Positions 20,495-28,789 of a stretch of 64,000 nt of DNA are shown one piece after another (within the stretch, counting starts at the first letter, position 1; each line of letters begins with the position of its first letter). A model generated the notes under the pieces. That model worked only from the letters and a program-made list of their open reading frames with translations. It was not told where the DNA came from and made no database searches. This DNA is from Rhodococcus phenolicus. GTDB taxonomy: Bacteria; Actinomycetota; Actinomycetes; Mycobacteriales; Mycobacteriaceae. Both the position numbers and the translations under genes were made by a program. The stretch is taken from positions 114,979 to 178,978 of the forward strand of contig NZ_LRRH01000061.1 in NCBI RefSeq assembly GCF_001646785.1, in the 5' to 3' direction.

Positions 20495-22117
20495 ATGAGC
20501 TCCCAGTTCGTCCCGCAATACCCCGACCAAGCCCCGCCGATGGCGTGGGACGCGTGGGGAACCGAGGACCGCCGCACCGACCTGCCCGCGCCGGTACGCG
20601 ACCTGCTCGAGCAGGCGCTCGGCATCGACACCACCCGCGAGCGCGACCTTCCCGAGGCCGAGGTACGGCTCACCGCTGGCCGGCTGAGGGCCGAACACCT
20701 CGAGGGGCTCGCCCGCGTCGTCGGCGCCGATCACCTCGCCGGGGACGACCGGACCCGGCTGCGGCACGCCGGAGGCAAGAGCACCCTCGACCTGCTGCGG
20801 CGCCGCAGCCGCGACGAGCAGGACGCTCCCGATGCCGTGCTGTTCCCGGGCAGTCACGACGAGGTCCTCGCGGTGCTCGCCTACTGCTCGGCCGAGGCGA
20901 TCGCGGTGGTTCCGTTCGGCGGCGGCACCAGCGTCGTCGGCGGGGTCGATCCGGTGCGAGGCCCGTTCGAGGCGGTGGTCGCGGTCGATCTGCGCCGGCT
21001 GACGGCCCTGACCGACCTCGATCCGGTGTCCGGGCTGGCGACCCTGCAGGCCGGCGCGACCGGACCACAGGCCGAGCAGCTGCTGGCCGCTCACGGTTTC
21101 TCGCTCGGGCACTTTCCTCAGAGCTACCGGCACGCCACCCTCGGCGGGTTCGCGGTCACCCGATCGGCGGGCCAGGCATCGGCCGGGTACGGGCGGTTCG
21201 AGGACATGGTCGATCACCTCGTCGTCGCGACTCCCCGCGGCACCGTGCGGGCCGGCCGGGCGCCGGCGTCCGCCGCCGGTCCCGACCTGCGCCGGATGTT
21301 CCTCGGCTCGGAGGGCACGCTCGGCATCGTCACCGCGGTGGGGGTGCGCATTCGTCCCGTGCCGGCGACCACCGAGTTCCGCGCGTGGTCGTTCCCCGAC
21401 TTCGCGACCGGCGCCGCCGCATTGCGCGTCCTCGCGCAGACCGATGCGCTGCCGACGGTCCTGCGACTGTCGGACGAAACCGAAACCGGCATGAATCTCG
21501 CGCTGCACGAGAACATCGGCGGTGACGCTCCCGGCGGCTGCCTCGCCGTCACCACCGTCGAGGGCGGCGAAGCGCACGTGCGGGCCCGCGCCGCAGAGGT
21601 CGCGGCACTGCTTGCGTCGTCCGGCGGCACCGATCTCGGCGCCGCACCGGCCCGCGCGTGGCAGCACGGCCGGTTCGACGCGCCGCATCTGCGCGATGCC
21701 CTGCTGCGGGTCGGGGCGCTCGCCGAAACCCTCGAGACCGCGACGACCTGGTCCCGCCTGCCCGCACTCCGCAGCGCCGTGACCGACGCGCTCGTCTCGG
21801 ACCTGACCGCGCAGGGCACGCCCCCGCTGGTGATGTGCCACATCTCCCACACCTATCCGACCGGCGCATCGCTGTACTTCACGGTGGTGTGCGCGCAATC
21901 GGAGGATCCGATCGCGCAGTGGTCGCAGGCCAAACGCGCCGCGGGCGACGCGATCGTCACCGCGGGCGGCACCATCACCCATCACCATGCGATCGGCCGC
22001 GATCACCTGCCGTGGCTCGACGCGGAGGTCGGCGGTCTCGGGCTCGACCTGCTCGGTGCGGTGAAGCACGCGATCGACCCCCGCGGAATCCTCAATCCTG
22101 GGAAGCTGATCGGGTGA
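20495..22117 (+). CDS. FAD-linked oxidase, alkyldihydroxyacetonephosphate synthase-like
   Basis: 540 residues of the vanillyl-alcohol-oxidase/PCMH flavoprotein fold. The FAD-binding segment is VVPFGGGTSVVGGV (about residues 136-150), followed by YRHATLGGFAVTRSAGQASAGYGR-type sequence (shown by its parts YRHATLGG and AGYGRFED), and the C-terminal active-site motif ITHHHAIGRDH typical of alkylglycerone-phosphate synthase. That enzyme swaps the acyl chain of acyl-DHAP for a fatty alcohol to make ether lipids; whether this one does so is inferred. A later ATG at 20540 (MAWDAWGTEDRR) matches the family start and may be the true one. It overlaps the kinase gene by four bases. Confidence 0.85.
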   Translation: MSSQFVPQYPDQAPPMAWDAWGTEDRRTDLPAPVRDLLEQALGIDTTRERDLPEAEVRLTAGRLRAEHLEGLARVVGADHLAGDDRTRLRHAGGKSTLDLLRRRSRDEQDAPDAVLFPGSHDEVLAVLAYCSAEAIAVVPFGGGTSVVGGVDPVRGPFEAVVAVDLRRLTALTDLDPVSGLATLQAGATGPQAEQLLAAHGFSLGHFPQSYRHATLGGFAVTRSAGQASAGYGRFEDMVDHLVVATPRGTVRAGRAPASAAGPDLRRMFLGSEGTLGIVTAVGVRIRPVPATTEFRAWSFPDFATGAAALRVLAQTDALPTVLRLSDETETGMNLALHENIGGDAPGGCLAVTTVEGGEAHVRARAAEVAALLASSGGTDLGAAPARAWQHGRFDAPHLRDALLRVGALAETLETATTWSRLPALRSAVTDALVSDLTAQGTPPLVMCHISHTYPTGASLYFTVVCAQSEDPIAQWSQAKRAAGDAIVTAGGTITHHHAIGRDHLPWLDAEVGGLGLDLLGAVKHAIDPRGILNPGKLIG

Positions 22118-23013
22118 CCGGCTCCGTCACCGTCCTCACCAATCCGGCCGCTCCCGGCCGCAGGGCCGCCGCGGTGCGCGCCACGGCCCTGCGTCGCCTG
22201 CGCGACCGCGGCTTCGACGTCACCGAGATCGCAGGCACCTCCGCCGCCGAAACCGCGGAACTGGCCGTCCGCGCGGTCGCGGACGGCGCCAGGGCACTCG
22301 TCGCGATCGGCGGCGACGGCCTGGTGTTCCTGGCCTGGCAGGCGCTGGCGGGCACCGGGATTCCGCTCGGCATCGTTCCGGCCGGAACCGGCAACGACCA
22401 CGCCCGGGTCCTGGGCATCCCCGCCGACCCCGTCGCCGCCGTCGATGTGATCGCCGGCGGCCGGATCCGCACGATCGACCTCGGCCGGGCAACCCCGACG
22501 GGACTGCGGCCGCTGTGGTTCGGCACGGTACTCGCCAGCGGGTTCGATTCCCTCGTCACCGACCGCGCGAATCGGATGCGGTGGCCGCGCGGCCACCTGC
22601 GCTACAACGCCGCCACGCTCGCCGAACTCGCCGATCTACGCCTGCTCCCCTACCGGATCACCATGGACGGCAAGACCTTCGAGGCCGAAGCGACGATGGT
22701 GTCGGTGGGCAATTCGACGACCTATGGCGGCGGGATGCGGATCGCGCCGGACGCGCTGCTCGACGACGGGATGCTCGACGTGATCGTGGTGACCTCGGCG
22801 AGCCGATCACGGCTGCTGCGACTGTTTCCGACCGTTTACCGCGGCACCCACGTCGACCTCGACGAGGTGTCGGTGTACCGGGCGCGATCGGTGCAGCTCG
22901 ACTGCCCCGGCATCACCGCGTATGCCGACGGTGAACGCATCGGGCCGCTGCCCCTCGACCTCGAGGCGGTGCCCGGCGCCGGACGCGTTTTCGTTCCCGA
23001 GCCTCACGGGTGA
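22114..23013 (+). CDS. Diacylglycerol kinase-family lipid kinase
   Basis: 299 residues. DAGK catalytic domain: VLTNPAA at the start, ALVAIGGDGLVFLAWQAL carrying the nucleotide-binding GGDG near residue 67, and IPLGIVPAGTGNDHAR. The second beta-rich domain contains VSVGNSTTYGGGMRIAP and ends with YADGERIGPLP. Likely phosphorylates diacylglycerol or a related lipid (the M. tuberculosis counterpart in the same order, Rv2252, is a diacylglycerol kinase). The GTG overlaps the flavoprotein stop, so the two form an operon for glycerol-lipid metabolism. Confidence 0.92.
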   Translation: MTGSVTVLTNPAAPGRRAAAVRATALRRLRDRGFDVTEIAGTSAAETAELAVRAVADGARALVAIGGDGLVFLAWQALAGTGIPLGIVPAGTGNDHARVLGIPADPVAAVDVIAGGRIRTIDLGRATPTGLRPLWFGTVLASGFDSLVTDRANRMRWPRGHLRYNAATLAELADLRLLPYRITMDGKTFEAEATMVSVGNSTTYGGGMRIAPDALLDDGMLDVIVVTSASRSRLLRLFPTVYRGTHVDLDEVSVYRARSVQLDCPGITAYADGERIGPLPLDLEAVPGAGRVFVPEPHG

Positions 23014-23035
23014 CCGCGGCGCCGCGGTGGTCACC
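23009..23035. terminator. Hairpin between convergent lipid-kinase and PIG-L genes
   Basis: GGTGACC (23009-23015) pairs with GGTCACC (23029-23035); a second palindrome ACCGCGGCGCCGCGGT (23013-23028) occupies the loop. It overlaps the kinase stop codon. No T-run. Confidence 0.5.
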
Positions 23036-23139
23036 GCGCTGTCGATCGTGGCCGGGATCCGGATGCACCCGACATGACGATCGGCGACCGATATTTCGGT
23101 ACACCGACCGTCGTATCGGGCACAAACGCGAAGCCCTTG

Positions 23140-23907
23140 TCAGCCGGCGAACGTGTACAGCTCGAACCCGGCGGCACGGTCCGCGTCGAACCCCGGCAGC
23201 GGTCCCGACGCCATCGTCACCTGGGCCCGCGCCTGCTCCTCGACGGGCACATCGCTGAGCGCCTCGAGATAACGCCGGTGCGCGGACAGGGATGCGACCG
23301 CCACGTCGACCGTGTCGGTCACGTCCACGGCGTGCGTCGGTGCGGTGGTGTTGACCGCGACCCACCGCACCCCGGCCCACGGTTCGAGTCCCTGTTCGGT
23401 CAGTTCCGGGAAGATCCACTCGTTGGCGGCGTCGGAGACCGCGTCAAGCACGCTGAGCCCGAGCGCGCGGTGATCGGCACTGTTGAGGATCCCGGGGAAC
23501 CAGGTGAGCCCGAAGTTGCCGGTGACCACCAGGTGCGGGCGGTGCCGCCGGATCGCGGCCGCGATGTCGCGGCGCAGGTCCGGGCCGGCGACGAGGGTGC
23601 CGTCGCGGTGTCCGAGGAACTCGACCTGCTCGACCCCGACGATCCGCGCGGACTCTCGTTCCTCCGCTTCGCGCAGCGGCCCGCACTGCCCGGGTGCCAA
23701 CCCGGCGATTCCCGCCTCGCCGCTGGTGGCCAGCACGTACCGGATGTCCTTGCCCTGGCCGGTCCATCGCGCGACCGCAGCAGCCGCGCCGTACTCGATG
23801 TCGTCGGGATGCGCGGCGATCACCAGTCCGCGTCCCCAGTCCTCCGGTATCGCTTCCATAACGTCCACTATCTGCGATAACGGCTCAGTGCGCGGGTGCT
23901 CGCGCAT
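23140..23907 (-). CDS. PIG-L/LmbE-family deacetylase
   Basis: 255 residues. The zinc-binding start motif LVIAAHPDDIEYGAAAAV gives the AHPDD metal ligands, and the third metal histidine is likely in NSADHRALG. This fold contains MshB, Mca and N-acetylglucosaminyl-phosphatidylinositol deacetylases, but the sequence is of the generic type that removes N-acyl groups from small molecules; substrate unknown. Start uncertain: ATG 23907 is used; ATG 23919 would overlap the start of the divergent esterase gene, and ATG 23859 is possible. It converges on the lipid kinase. Confidence 0.85.
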   Translation of the reverse strand: MREHPRTEPLSQIVDVMEAIPEDWGRGLVIAAHPDDIEYGAAAAVARWTGQGKDIRYVLATSGEAGIAGLAPGQCGPLREAEERESARIVGVEQVEFLGHRDGTLVAGPDLRRDIAAAIRRHRPHLVVTGNFGLTWFPGILNSADHRALGLSVLDAVSDAANEWIFPELTEQGLEPWAGVRWVAVNTTAPTHAVDVTDTVDVAVASLSAHRRYLEALSDVPVEEQARAQVTMASGPLPGFDADRAAGFELYTFAG

Positions 23908-23917
23908 ACTTGTGCTC

Positions 23918-25249
23918 ATGTCGTGGTCCGGTGTCGCCGATGCGGTCCTCGGCATACGGTTGATCACCACGGCCGCCGCGGTGACGTTCTGGTGCCTGAC
24001 CGCGCTCGGGCTCGCGGTGCTCCTGGCCCGCCGCCACCGGCGCTGGCCGCCTCTCGGTGTTCCCGCGGCGCTCGCGATCGCCCTCGTGGTGACCGGGCTC
24101 GCGGCCGTCCTGATCGAGAAGGTGTGGCGTCCGTTTCCGGATCCGTTGCCGCATTCGGTGTACTGGTGGTCGGCGACGGGGATGCTCGCCCTCGCGCTGC
24201 TGGCCCTCCGATGGCCGTTCCGGCGGCGCGACCGCCGTCGCATTCCGTTCGCGATCGCGCTGATCGTCGCCGCGTGCGCCGTGGTCGCGGCTGCGGGCGG
24301 CCAGATCAACCTCGTCTTCGATGCTTATCCGACGATCCGCTCCGCGCTCGGCCTCTCCGAGTTCCGAACCGTTCCCCTCACCGAAGCGCAGGCCCGCACC
24401 GCGACGACCGTCGACGGGACACCGTTGTCGGCGCAGTGGTCCGCACCGCCGGACATGCCGGCGTCGGGCGCGGTCGTCTCCGCCCCGATACCCGCGGCGA
24501 CCTCCGGATTCCCGGCGCGCGAGGCACGCATCTACCTACCCCCGGCCTATTTCACCGATCCGCGTCCAGCCCTGCCCGTGCTGGTCCTGCTGGCGGGTCA
24601 GCCCGGAAGCACCGAGGACTGGCTCGTCGGTGGACGTCTGACGCAGACCATGGATGCGTTCGCCGCCGAACACGACGGGCTCGCCCCGGTGGTGGTGCTC
24701 GCCGACGGGACCGGCGGCCAGTTCGCCAACCCGCTGTGCATGGATTCGCACCTGGGCAATGCGGCGACCTATCTGACCGTGGACGTTCCGGCCTGGGTGA
24801 AACAGAATCTCCAGGTCGACGAGGATCCCCGGGCCTGGGCGATCGGCGGTCTCTCCTACGGCGGCACGTGCGCGCTGCAACTGGCGACCGTCCGGCCCGA
24901 TGTGTACCCCACCTTCCTCGACATCTCGGGTCAGGCCGAACCCACCCTCGGCAGCCGCGACCGGACGGTGCAGGAGGCGTTCGGCGGGGACGCCGCCGCC
25001 TTCGCACGCAACAATCCGGCGGACCTGCTCGCCCGAAACCGTTTTCCCGACAGCGCGGGCGCGTTCGTCGTCGGTCTCGACGATCGCGAATACCGTTCCG
25101 GCATCGAGCAGCTCACGGACGCGGCGCGCAACGCCGGCATGGACGTGCACTTGACGGAACTGCCCGGGGGACACACCTTTTCGCTGTGGTCCGCCGCCCT
25201 CGAGAAGGAGATGCCGTGGCTGAGCCACCGACTCGGTCTCACCTCGTGA
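23918..25249 (+). CDS. Membrane-anchored alpha/beta-hydrolase esterase
   Basis: 443 residues. The N-terminal quarter has four hydrophobic segments (about 12-36, 45-66, 82-100 and 109-131). The rest is an esterase-D/antigen-85-like alpha/beta-hydrolase domain: VLVLLAGQPGSTEDWL (oxyanion region), nucleophile motif AIGGLSYGGTCAL, and the catalytic histidine in LPGGHTFSLW. The catalytic domain is probably outside the membrane. Its TGA overlaps the GTG of the aminoacyl-phosphatidylglycerol synthase gene, implying that the two act on the same lipid system, perhaps as synthase and hydrolase. The ATG has no ribosome-binding site and overlaps an alternative start of the divergent PIG-L gene. Confidence 0.83.
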   Translation: MSWSGVADAVLGIRLITTAAAVTFWCLTALGLAVLLARRHRRWPPLGVPAALAIALVVTGLAAVLIEKVWRPFPDPLPHSVYWWSATGMLALALLALRWPFRRRDRRRIPFAIALIVAACAVVAAAGGQINLVFDAYPTIRSALGLSEFRTVPLTEAQARTATTVDGTPLSAQWSAPPDMPASGAVVSAPIPAATSGFPAREARIYLPPAYFTDPRPALPVLVLLAGQPGSTEDWLVGGRLTQTMDAFAAEHDGLAPVVVLADGTGGQFANPLCMDSHLGNAATYLTVDVPAWVKQNLQVDEDPRAWAIGGLSYGGTCALQLATVRPDVYPTFLDISGQAEPTLGSRDRTVQEAFGGDAAAFARNNPADLLARNRFPDSAGAFVVGLDDREYRSGIEQLTDAARNAGMDVHLTELPGGHTFSLWSAALEKEMPWLSHRLGLTS

Positions 25250-27756
25250 GCGCACGGCCCGCGCTCGCGGCACCGGCGAGGCGGGCGACGACCGCGCTGC
25301 GTCACGCACCGGCGTCGCTCGTCCTGCTCGCCGCACTGTGGGTGCTCGGGATCGCCACCGGCTCGCTCCGGCACGGGCCGTCCCACGACCTCGCGCGGTG
25401 GGTGTCCTCGGGGGTCGCGAGCTTCGGGGACGGGCACCCCTGGGTGCTGTGGTCGTCCGGCCTGTTCGCTTCCGGCCTCACCGAATACGTCCTGGCGACC
25501 GTGGTGATCCTGTCGGTGGCGGTCCCCGTCGAACGCCGGATCGGCACGGGCCGGTTCGTCGTGACCGCGATCGTCACGCAGGGCCTCGGTGCGGCACTGG
25601 CGCTGCTCGTCGCGTGGATCGCCTCGACCGTCCCGAACACCTGGGGCATCGACCTGCACGGACACGTGATCGAGGATCCGCTCCCCTGGGTGCTGGGCAC
25701 GCTGCTGGCGTCGACCGCGGTGATGGACACCCTGTGGCGGCGCCGGATCCGGACGCTGGTGCTGGTGTTCCTGGTGACGGCCGCACTGTTCGCCGGGCAC
25801 CTGCAGGATGTGACGCGACTGTGCGCCGCCGCGGTCGGTGTGGTTCTCGGACCGTGGTTGTGTGGACGCTCGGCGCGGGGCCCGGCACTGGGCGGCACCG
25901 TCCGCGAACGGCGAACGCTCGTTGCGCTGGTGGTGGCCGCGAGTGTGCTCGGTCCGGCGCTGGCGGCATTCTCGCCGCACGCCATCGGCCCGCTGTCAGC
26001 ACTGCGGATGCTGTTCGACCAGGTTCCCTATTCCGCGCGCGAGCTGGTGGACGTGTGTGCGGACCCGGCTCTGCACGACGAATGCCGCAAGGGCCAGCAG
26101 GCGCTCCGGCTGTCCGGGCTGGGGCCGCTCGTGATGAACCTGATGCCGTCGATCGTGCTGCTCGTGTCCGCGGAGGGGCTGCGCCGCGGGCGGCGCGCCG
26201 GGTGGCTGCTGTCGGTGTGGGCGCACGTCGCGCTGATCGGCGTCGCCGCCGCGAGCCTCGTCGCCGAGGCCACAGAACAGGACGAGACCCGGTCGTTGCT
26301 GTACGGGCAGCACCGGCACAGTTCGGTGTACATGGAACTGGCCCCGCTCCTGGCCCTCGTCGCGATCCTCGTGCTCCTGCTGGCGAGCCGGCGGCTGTTC
26401 GAGGTCCGCGCGCCCCGCGGCACCTATCCCCCGGTGTGGCTGGGAACCCTCGGCGCCCTGGCGGCGGCCACCGTCGTCTACGTCGGTGCCGGTTCACTGC
26501 TGTCCGACGGCTTCGATCGCGATCCGGGGACGTGGACCCTGCTGCGGGACATGCCACGGCGCCTGGTCCCCCCGGTCTACCTCCAGTTGTTCGAGCCCCC
26601 GGTGCTGCCCCTGACCTCCGCAGCGACACTGCTCTTCGAGTGGGCGGGTGTGCTGGTGTGGCTCGTGTTCTGCGTGCTGATGCTGCGCAGCTTCCGGGTT
26701 CCCGCGCTCGGTCACGACGTCGACGCGCAGCGACGGGTCCGCGAGCTGCTGCACGTCCCCGGCGGTTCGTCCCTGTCGTGGATGACGACCTGGAACGGCA
26801 ACCACTACTGGTTCTCGTCCGACGGCCGGCACGCCGTGGCGTACCGCGTGCATTCGGGCGTCGCACTCACGACCTGCGATCCGATCGGTGACCGTGACAC
26901 GCTCCTGGCTGCGATCGACGAGTTCGCCGCGTACTGCGCCGAGAACGGCTGGACGCCGTGCCTGTACTCGGTCGGCGAGCCGACCGCCGTCATCGCCCGC
27001 GAGCACGGCTGGACGTGCCTGCAGGTGGCCGAGGAAACCGTGATCCGGCTCGACGGTCTGGCGTTCACCGGCAAGAAGTTCCAGGACGTGCGTACCGCCC
27101 TCAACCGTGCCCGCAAGGACGGTGTCACGGCCGAGTGGACAAGCATGCACGACGCCCCGCTCGCCGTCACCGAGCAGATCGTGGCGATCTCCGAAGAATG
27201 GGTCGCCGACAAGGGTCTTCCCGAGATGGGTTTCACACTCGGCGGCCTCGAGGAACTCCACGACCCCGAGGTCCGGCTGCTGCTCGCGATCGACGACGAT
27301 CGGCACGTCCACGCGGTCACCTCCTGGATGCCCGTCCATCGCGACGGTGTGCTCGTCGCGCTGACCCTCGACTTCATGCGGCGCCGATCCGACGGCTTCC
27401 GCCCGTCGATGGAGTTCCTCATCGCGTCGGCCGCCTTGTCCGCCCAGGAGAAGGGCCTCGAATACCTGAGCCTGTCCGGGGCTCCCCTGGCCGCCGCCGG
27501 CCGGCCGGGCTCGGTGGACCGGACCGCGCTCGACACCCTGCTGGAGATGCTCGGACGCACCCTCGAACCGGTCTACGGGTTCCGGTCGCTGCTCGCGTTC
27601 AAGTCCAAGTTCCAGCCGGAGTACCGGCCCGTGTACATGGTCTTCCCGGACCCCGCGGCACTACCGGCGATCGGCGTCGCCGTCGGCCACGCGTACCTCC
27701 CCGATGTGTCGCTCGGACAGGGGCGACGCCTGCTGGCCCAGTTGCTGCGGAGGTGA
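25246..27756 (+). CDS. Aminoacyl-phosphatidylglycerol synthase (MprF-like, DUF2156 domain)
   Basis: 836 residues. The N-terminal 450 or so hold about ten membrane helices; the first six look rhomboid-like (VERRIGTGRFVVTAIVTQGL and GHLQDVTRLCAAAVGVVLGP). The C-terminal cytoplasmic DUF2156/GNAT-like domain begins near residue 500 (WMTTWNGNHYWFSSDGRHAV) and includes CDPIGD, TGKKFQDVRTALNRARKDG and FKSKFQPEYRPVYMVF, as in MprF and the synthase half of LysX. Such enzymes move an amino acid from aminoacyl-tRNA to phosphatidylglycerol. There is no lysyl-tRNA synthetase domain, so this is not LysX; the amino acid (Lys or Ala) cannot be told. GTG 25246 overlaps the esterase stop; GTG 25216 is an alternative. 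Confidence 0.86.
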   Translation: MSARPALAAPARRATTALRHAPASLVLLAALWVLGIATGSLRHGPSHDLARWVSSGVASFGDGHPWVLWSSGLFASGLTEYVLATVVILSVAVPVERRIGTGRFVVTAIVTQGLGAALALLVAWIASTVPNTWGIDLHGHVIEDPLPWVLGTLLASTAVMDTLWRRRIRTLVLVFLVTAALFAGHLQDVTRLCAAAVGVVLGPWLCGRSARGPALGGTVRERRTLVALVVAASVLGPALAAFSPHAIGPLSALRMLFDQVPYSARELVDVCADPALHDECRKGQQALRLSGLGPLVMNLMPSIVLLVSAEGLRRGRRAGWLLSVWAHVALIGVAAASLVAEATEQDETRSLLYGQHRHSSVYMELAPLLALVAILVLLLASRRLFEVRAPRGTYPPVWLGTLGALAAATVVYVGAGSLLSDGFDRDPGTWTLLRDMPRRLVPPVYLQLFEPPVLPLTSAATLLFEWAGVLVWLVFCVLMLRSFRVPALGHDVDAQRRVRELLHVPGGSSLSWMTTWNGNHYWFSSDGRHAVAYRVHSGVALTTCDPIGDRDTLLAAIDEFAAYCAENGWTPCLYSVGEPTAVIAREHGWTCLQVAEETVIRLDGLAFTGKKFQDVRTALNRARKDGVTAEWTSMHDAPLAVTEQIVAISEEWVADKGLPEMGFTLGGLEELHDPEVRLLLAIDDDRHVHAVTSWMPVHRDGVLVALTLDFMRRRSDGFRPSMEFLIASAALSAQEKGLEYLSLSGAPLAAAGRPGSVDRTALDTLLEMLGRTLEPVYGFRSLLAFKSKFQPEYRPVYMVFPDPAALPAIGVAVGHAYLPDVSLGQGRRLLAQLLRR

Positions 27757-27777
27757 GAACGATCCGGACCTCGGTGC

Positions 27778-27951
27778 TCAGACCTTCATGATGTCGTCGT
27801 GCTTGTCACCCGCGATCGCCTTGTAGAGCAGGTATCCGCCGAAGATGATCGCGCTGACCACCAGGATCCCGAACAGGTGCTCGAACAGGGCACCGAACAG
27901 CGCCAGCGCGACCCACACCAGCGCCACCACACCCACGATCTTCCAGAACAT
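27778..27951 (-). CDS. Small single-helix-rich membrane protein
   Basis: 57 residues: MFWKIVGVVALVWVALALFG, then a second hydrophobic stretch HLFGILVVSAIIFGGYLLYK and a charged end GDKHDDIMKV. Probably two membrane helices with a short turn. A strong ribosome-binding site GGGAGAG lies 5 bases before ATG 27951, which supports it as a real gene and decides the start. Convergent with the aminoacyl-lipid synthase gene, 21 bp between stops. Function unknown. Confidence 0.8.
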   Translation of the reverse strand: MFWKIVGVVALVWVALALFGALFEHLFGILVVSAIIFGGYLLYKAIAGDKHDDIMKV

Positions 27952-28182
27952 CGTCACTCTCCCGTCTCGCTCGGTGTACCAGTTGCGGCACACAGTCGAT
28001 CCTGACAGCAAAATCAGCGGAAAACACCAGGTCAGCCCGTAAATCAGGGAAAGATGGGTGGATACCCGCAGCTTGTGGGCCGGGGCCTCGGGGTCCCGCC
28101 CGGACCGGGGTGGTGACGCGCAGCACGTCGGCGGCGCCTAGGCTCGACGGGTTCGCATCCCTCGTCAGAAGGCTGAGAAATC

Positions 28183-28779
28183 GTGTCGTCGACCCGCCGC
28201 ACCCCCGCTCGCGACCTGGCGCAGATCGCCGTGTTCGCGGCCCTGATCATCGCGCTGGGGCTTCCCGGGCAGATCACCATCGGCTCGTCGGGCGTGCCGA
28301 TCACGCTGCAGACCCTCGGGGTGATGCTCGCCGGCGCGCTGCTCGGCGCCCGCAAGGGTGTGCTCTCGGTCGCGACGGTCATCGTCCTCGGGCTCGCGCT
28401 GCCCGTCCTGGCGGGTGGCCGCACGACGCTCACCTCGCTTGCGTCCCCCACCGCCGGATTCCTGATCGGCTGGATTCCCGCCGTCGCCGTCATCGGCTGG
28501 TTGACCGCGCGGATGCTGCCCCGTTACCGGGTGGTTCCGGGCGTCGCGATCAACGTCCTGGGCGGAATCGTCGTGCTGTACGCCTTCGGTATCGCCGGGA
28601 TGCTGCTGCGCACCGACCTGACTCTGTGGGCCGCGCTGAGCGCGAACGTGGCGTTCCTGCCCGGCGACCTGCTCAAGGCCGTGGTGGCGGCTGCGGTCGC
28701 CGCGCAGGTGCACCGCGCCTACCCGGGACTGATCTCGACACGTGTGACGCCGAAGCCCGCCGGCGACTTCGCGCACTGA
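28183..28779 (+). CDS. bioY: Biotin ECF transporter substrate-binding component BioY
   Basis: 198 residues, about six membrane helices. The family motif is visible as LGLPGQITIGSSGVPITLQT near residues 25-45, followed by LAGALLGARKG and the segment SPTAGFLIGWIPAA-like (SPTAGFLIGWIPAV). Binds biotin and works with the BioM ATPase and BioN coupling protein encoded directly downstream. GTG start with GAAGG upstream. The 231-bp region before it has no recognisable biotin-repressor operator. Confidence 0.95.
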   Translation: MSSTRRTPARDLAQIAVFAALIIALGLPGQITIGSSGVPITLQTLGVMLAGALLGARKGVLSVATVIVLGLALPVLAGGRTTLTSLASPTAGFLIGWIPAVAVIGWLTARMLPRYRVVPGVAINVLGGIVVLYAFGIAGMLLRTDLTLWAALSANVAFLPGDLLKAVVAAAVAAQVHRAYPGLISTRVTPKPAGDFAH

Positions 28780-28789
28780 CCGTCCGCCG

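Noticed and set aside
25246..27756. LysX (lysyl-tRNA synthetase fused to lysyl-PG synthase).
   Set aside because: The protein ends after the DUF2156 domain; no class II aminoacyl-tRNA synthetase domain follows.
27952..28182. BioQ or BirA operator upstream of bioY.
   Set aside because: No palindrome resembling the known actinobacterial biotin operators was found in the 231 bp.
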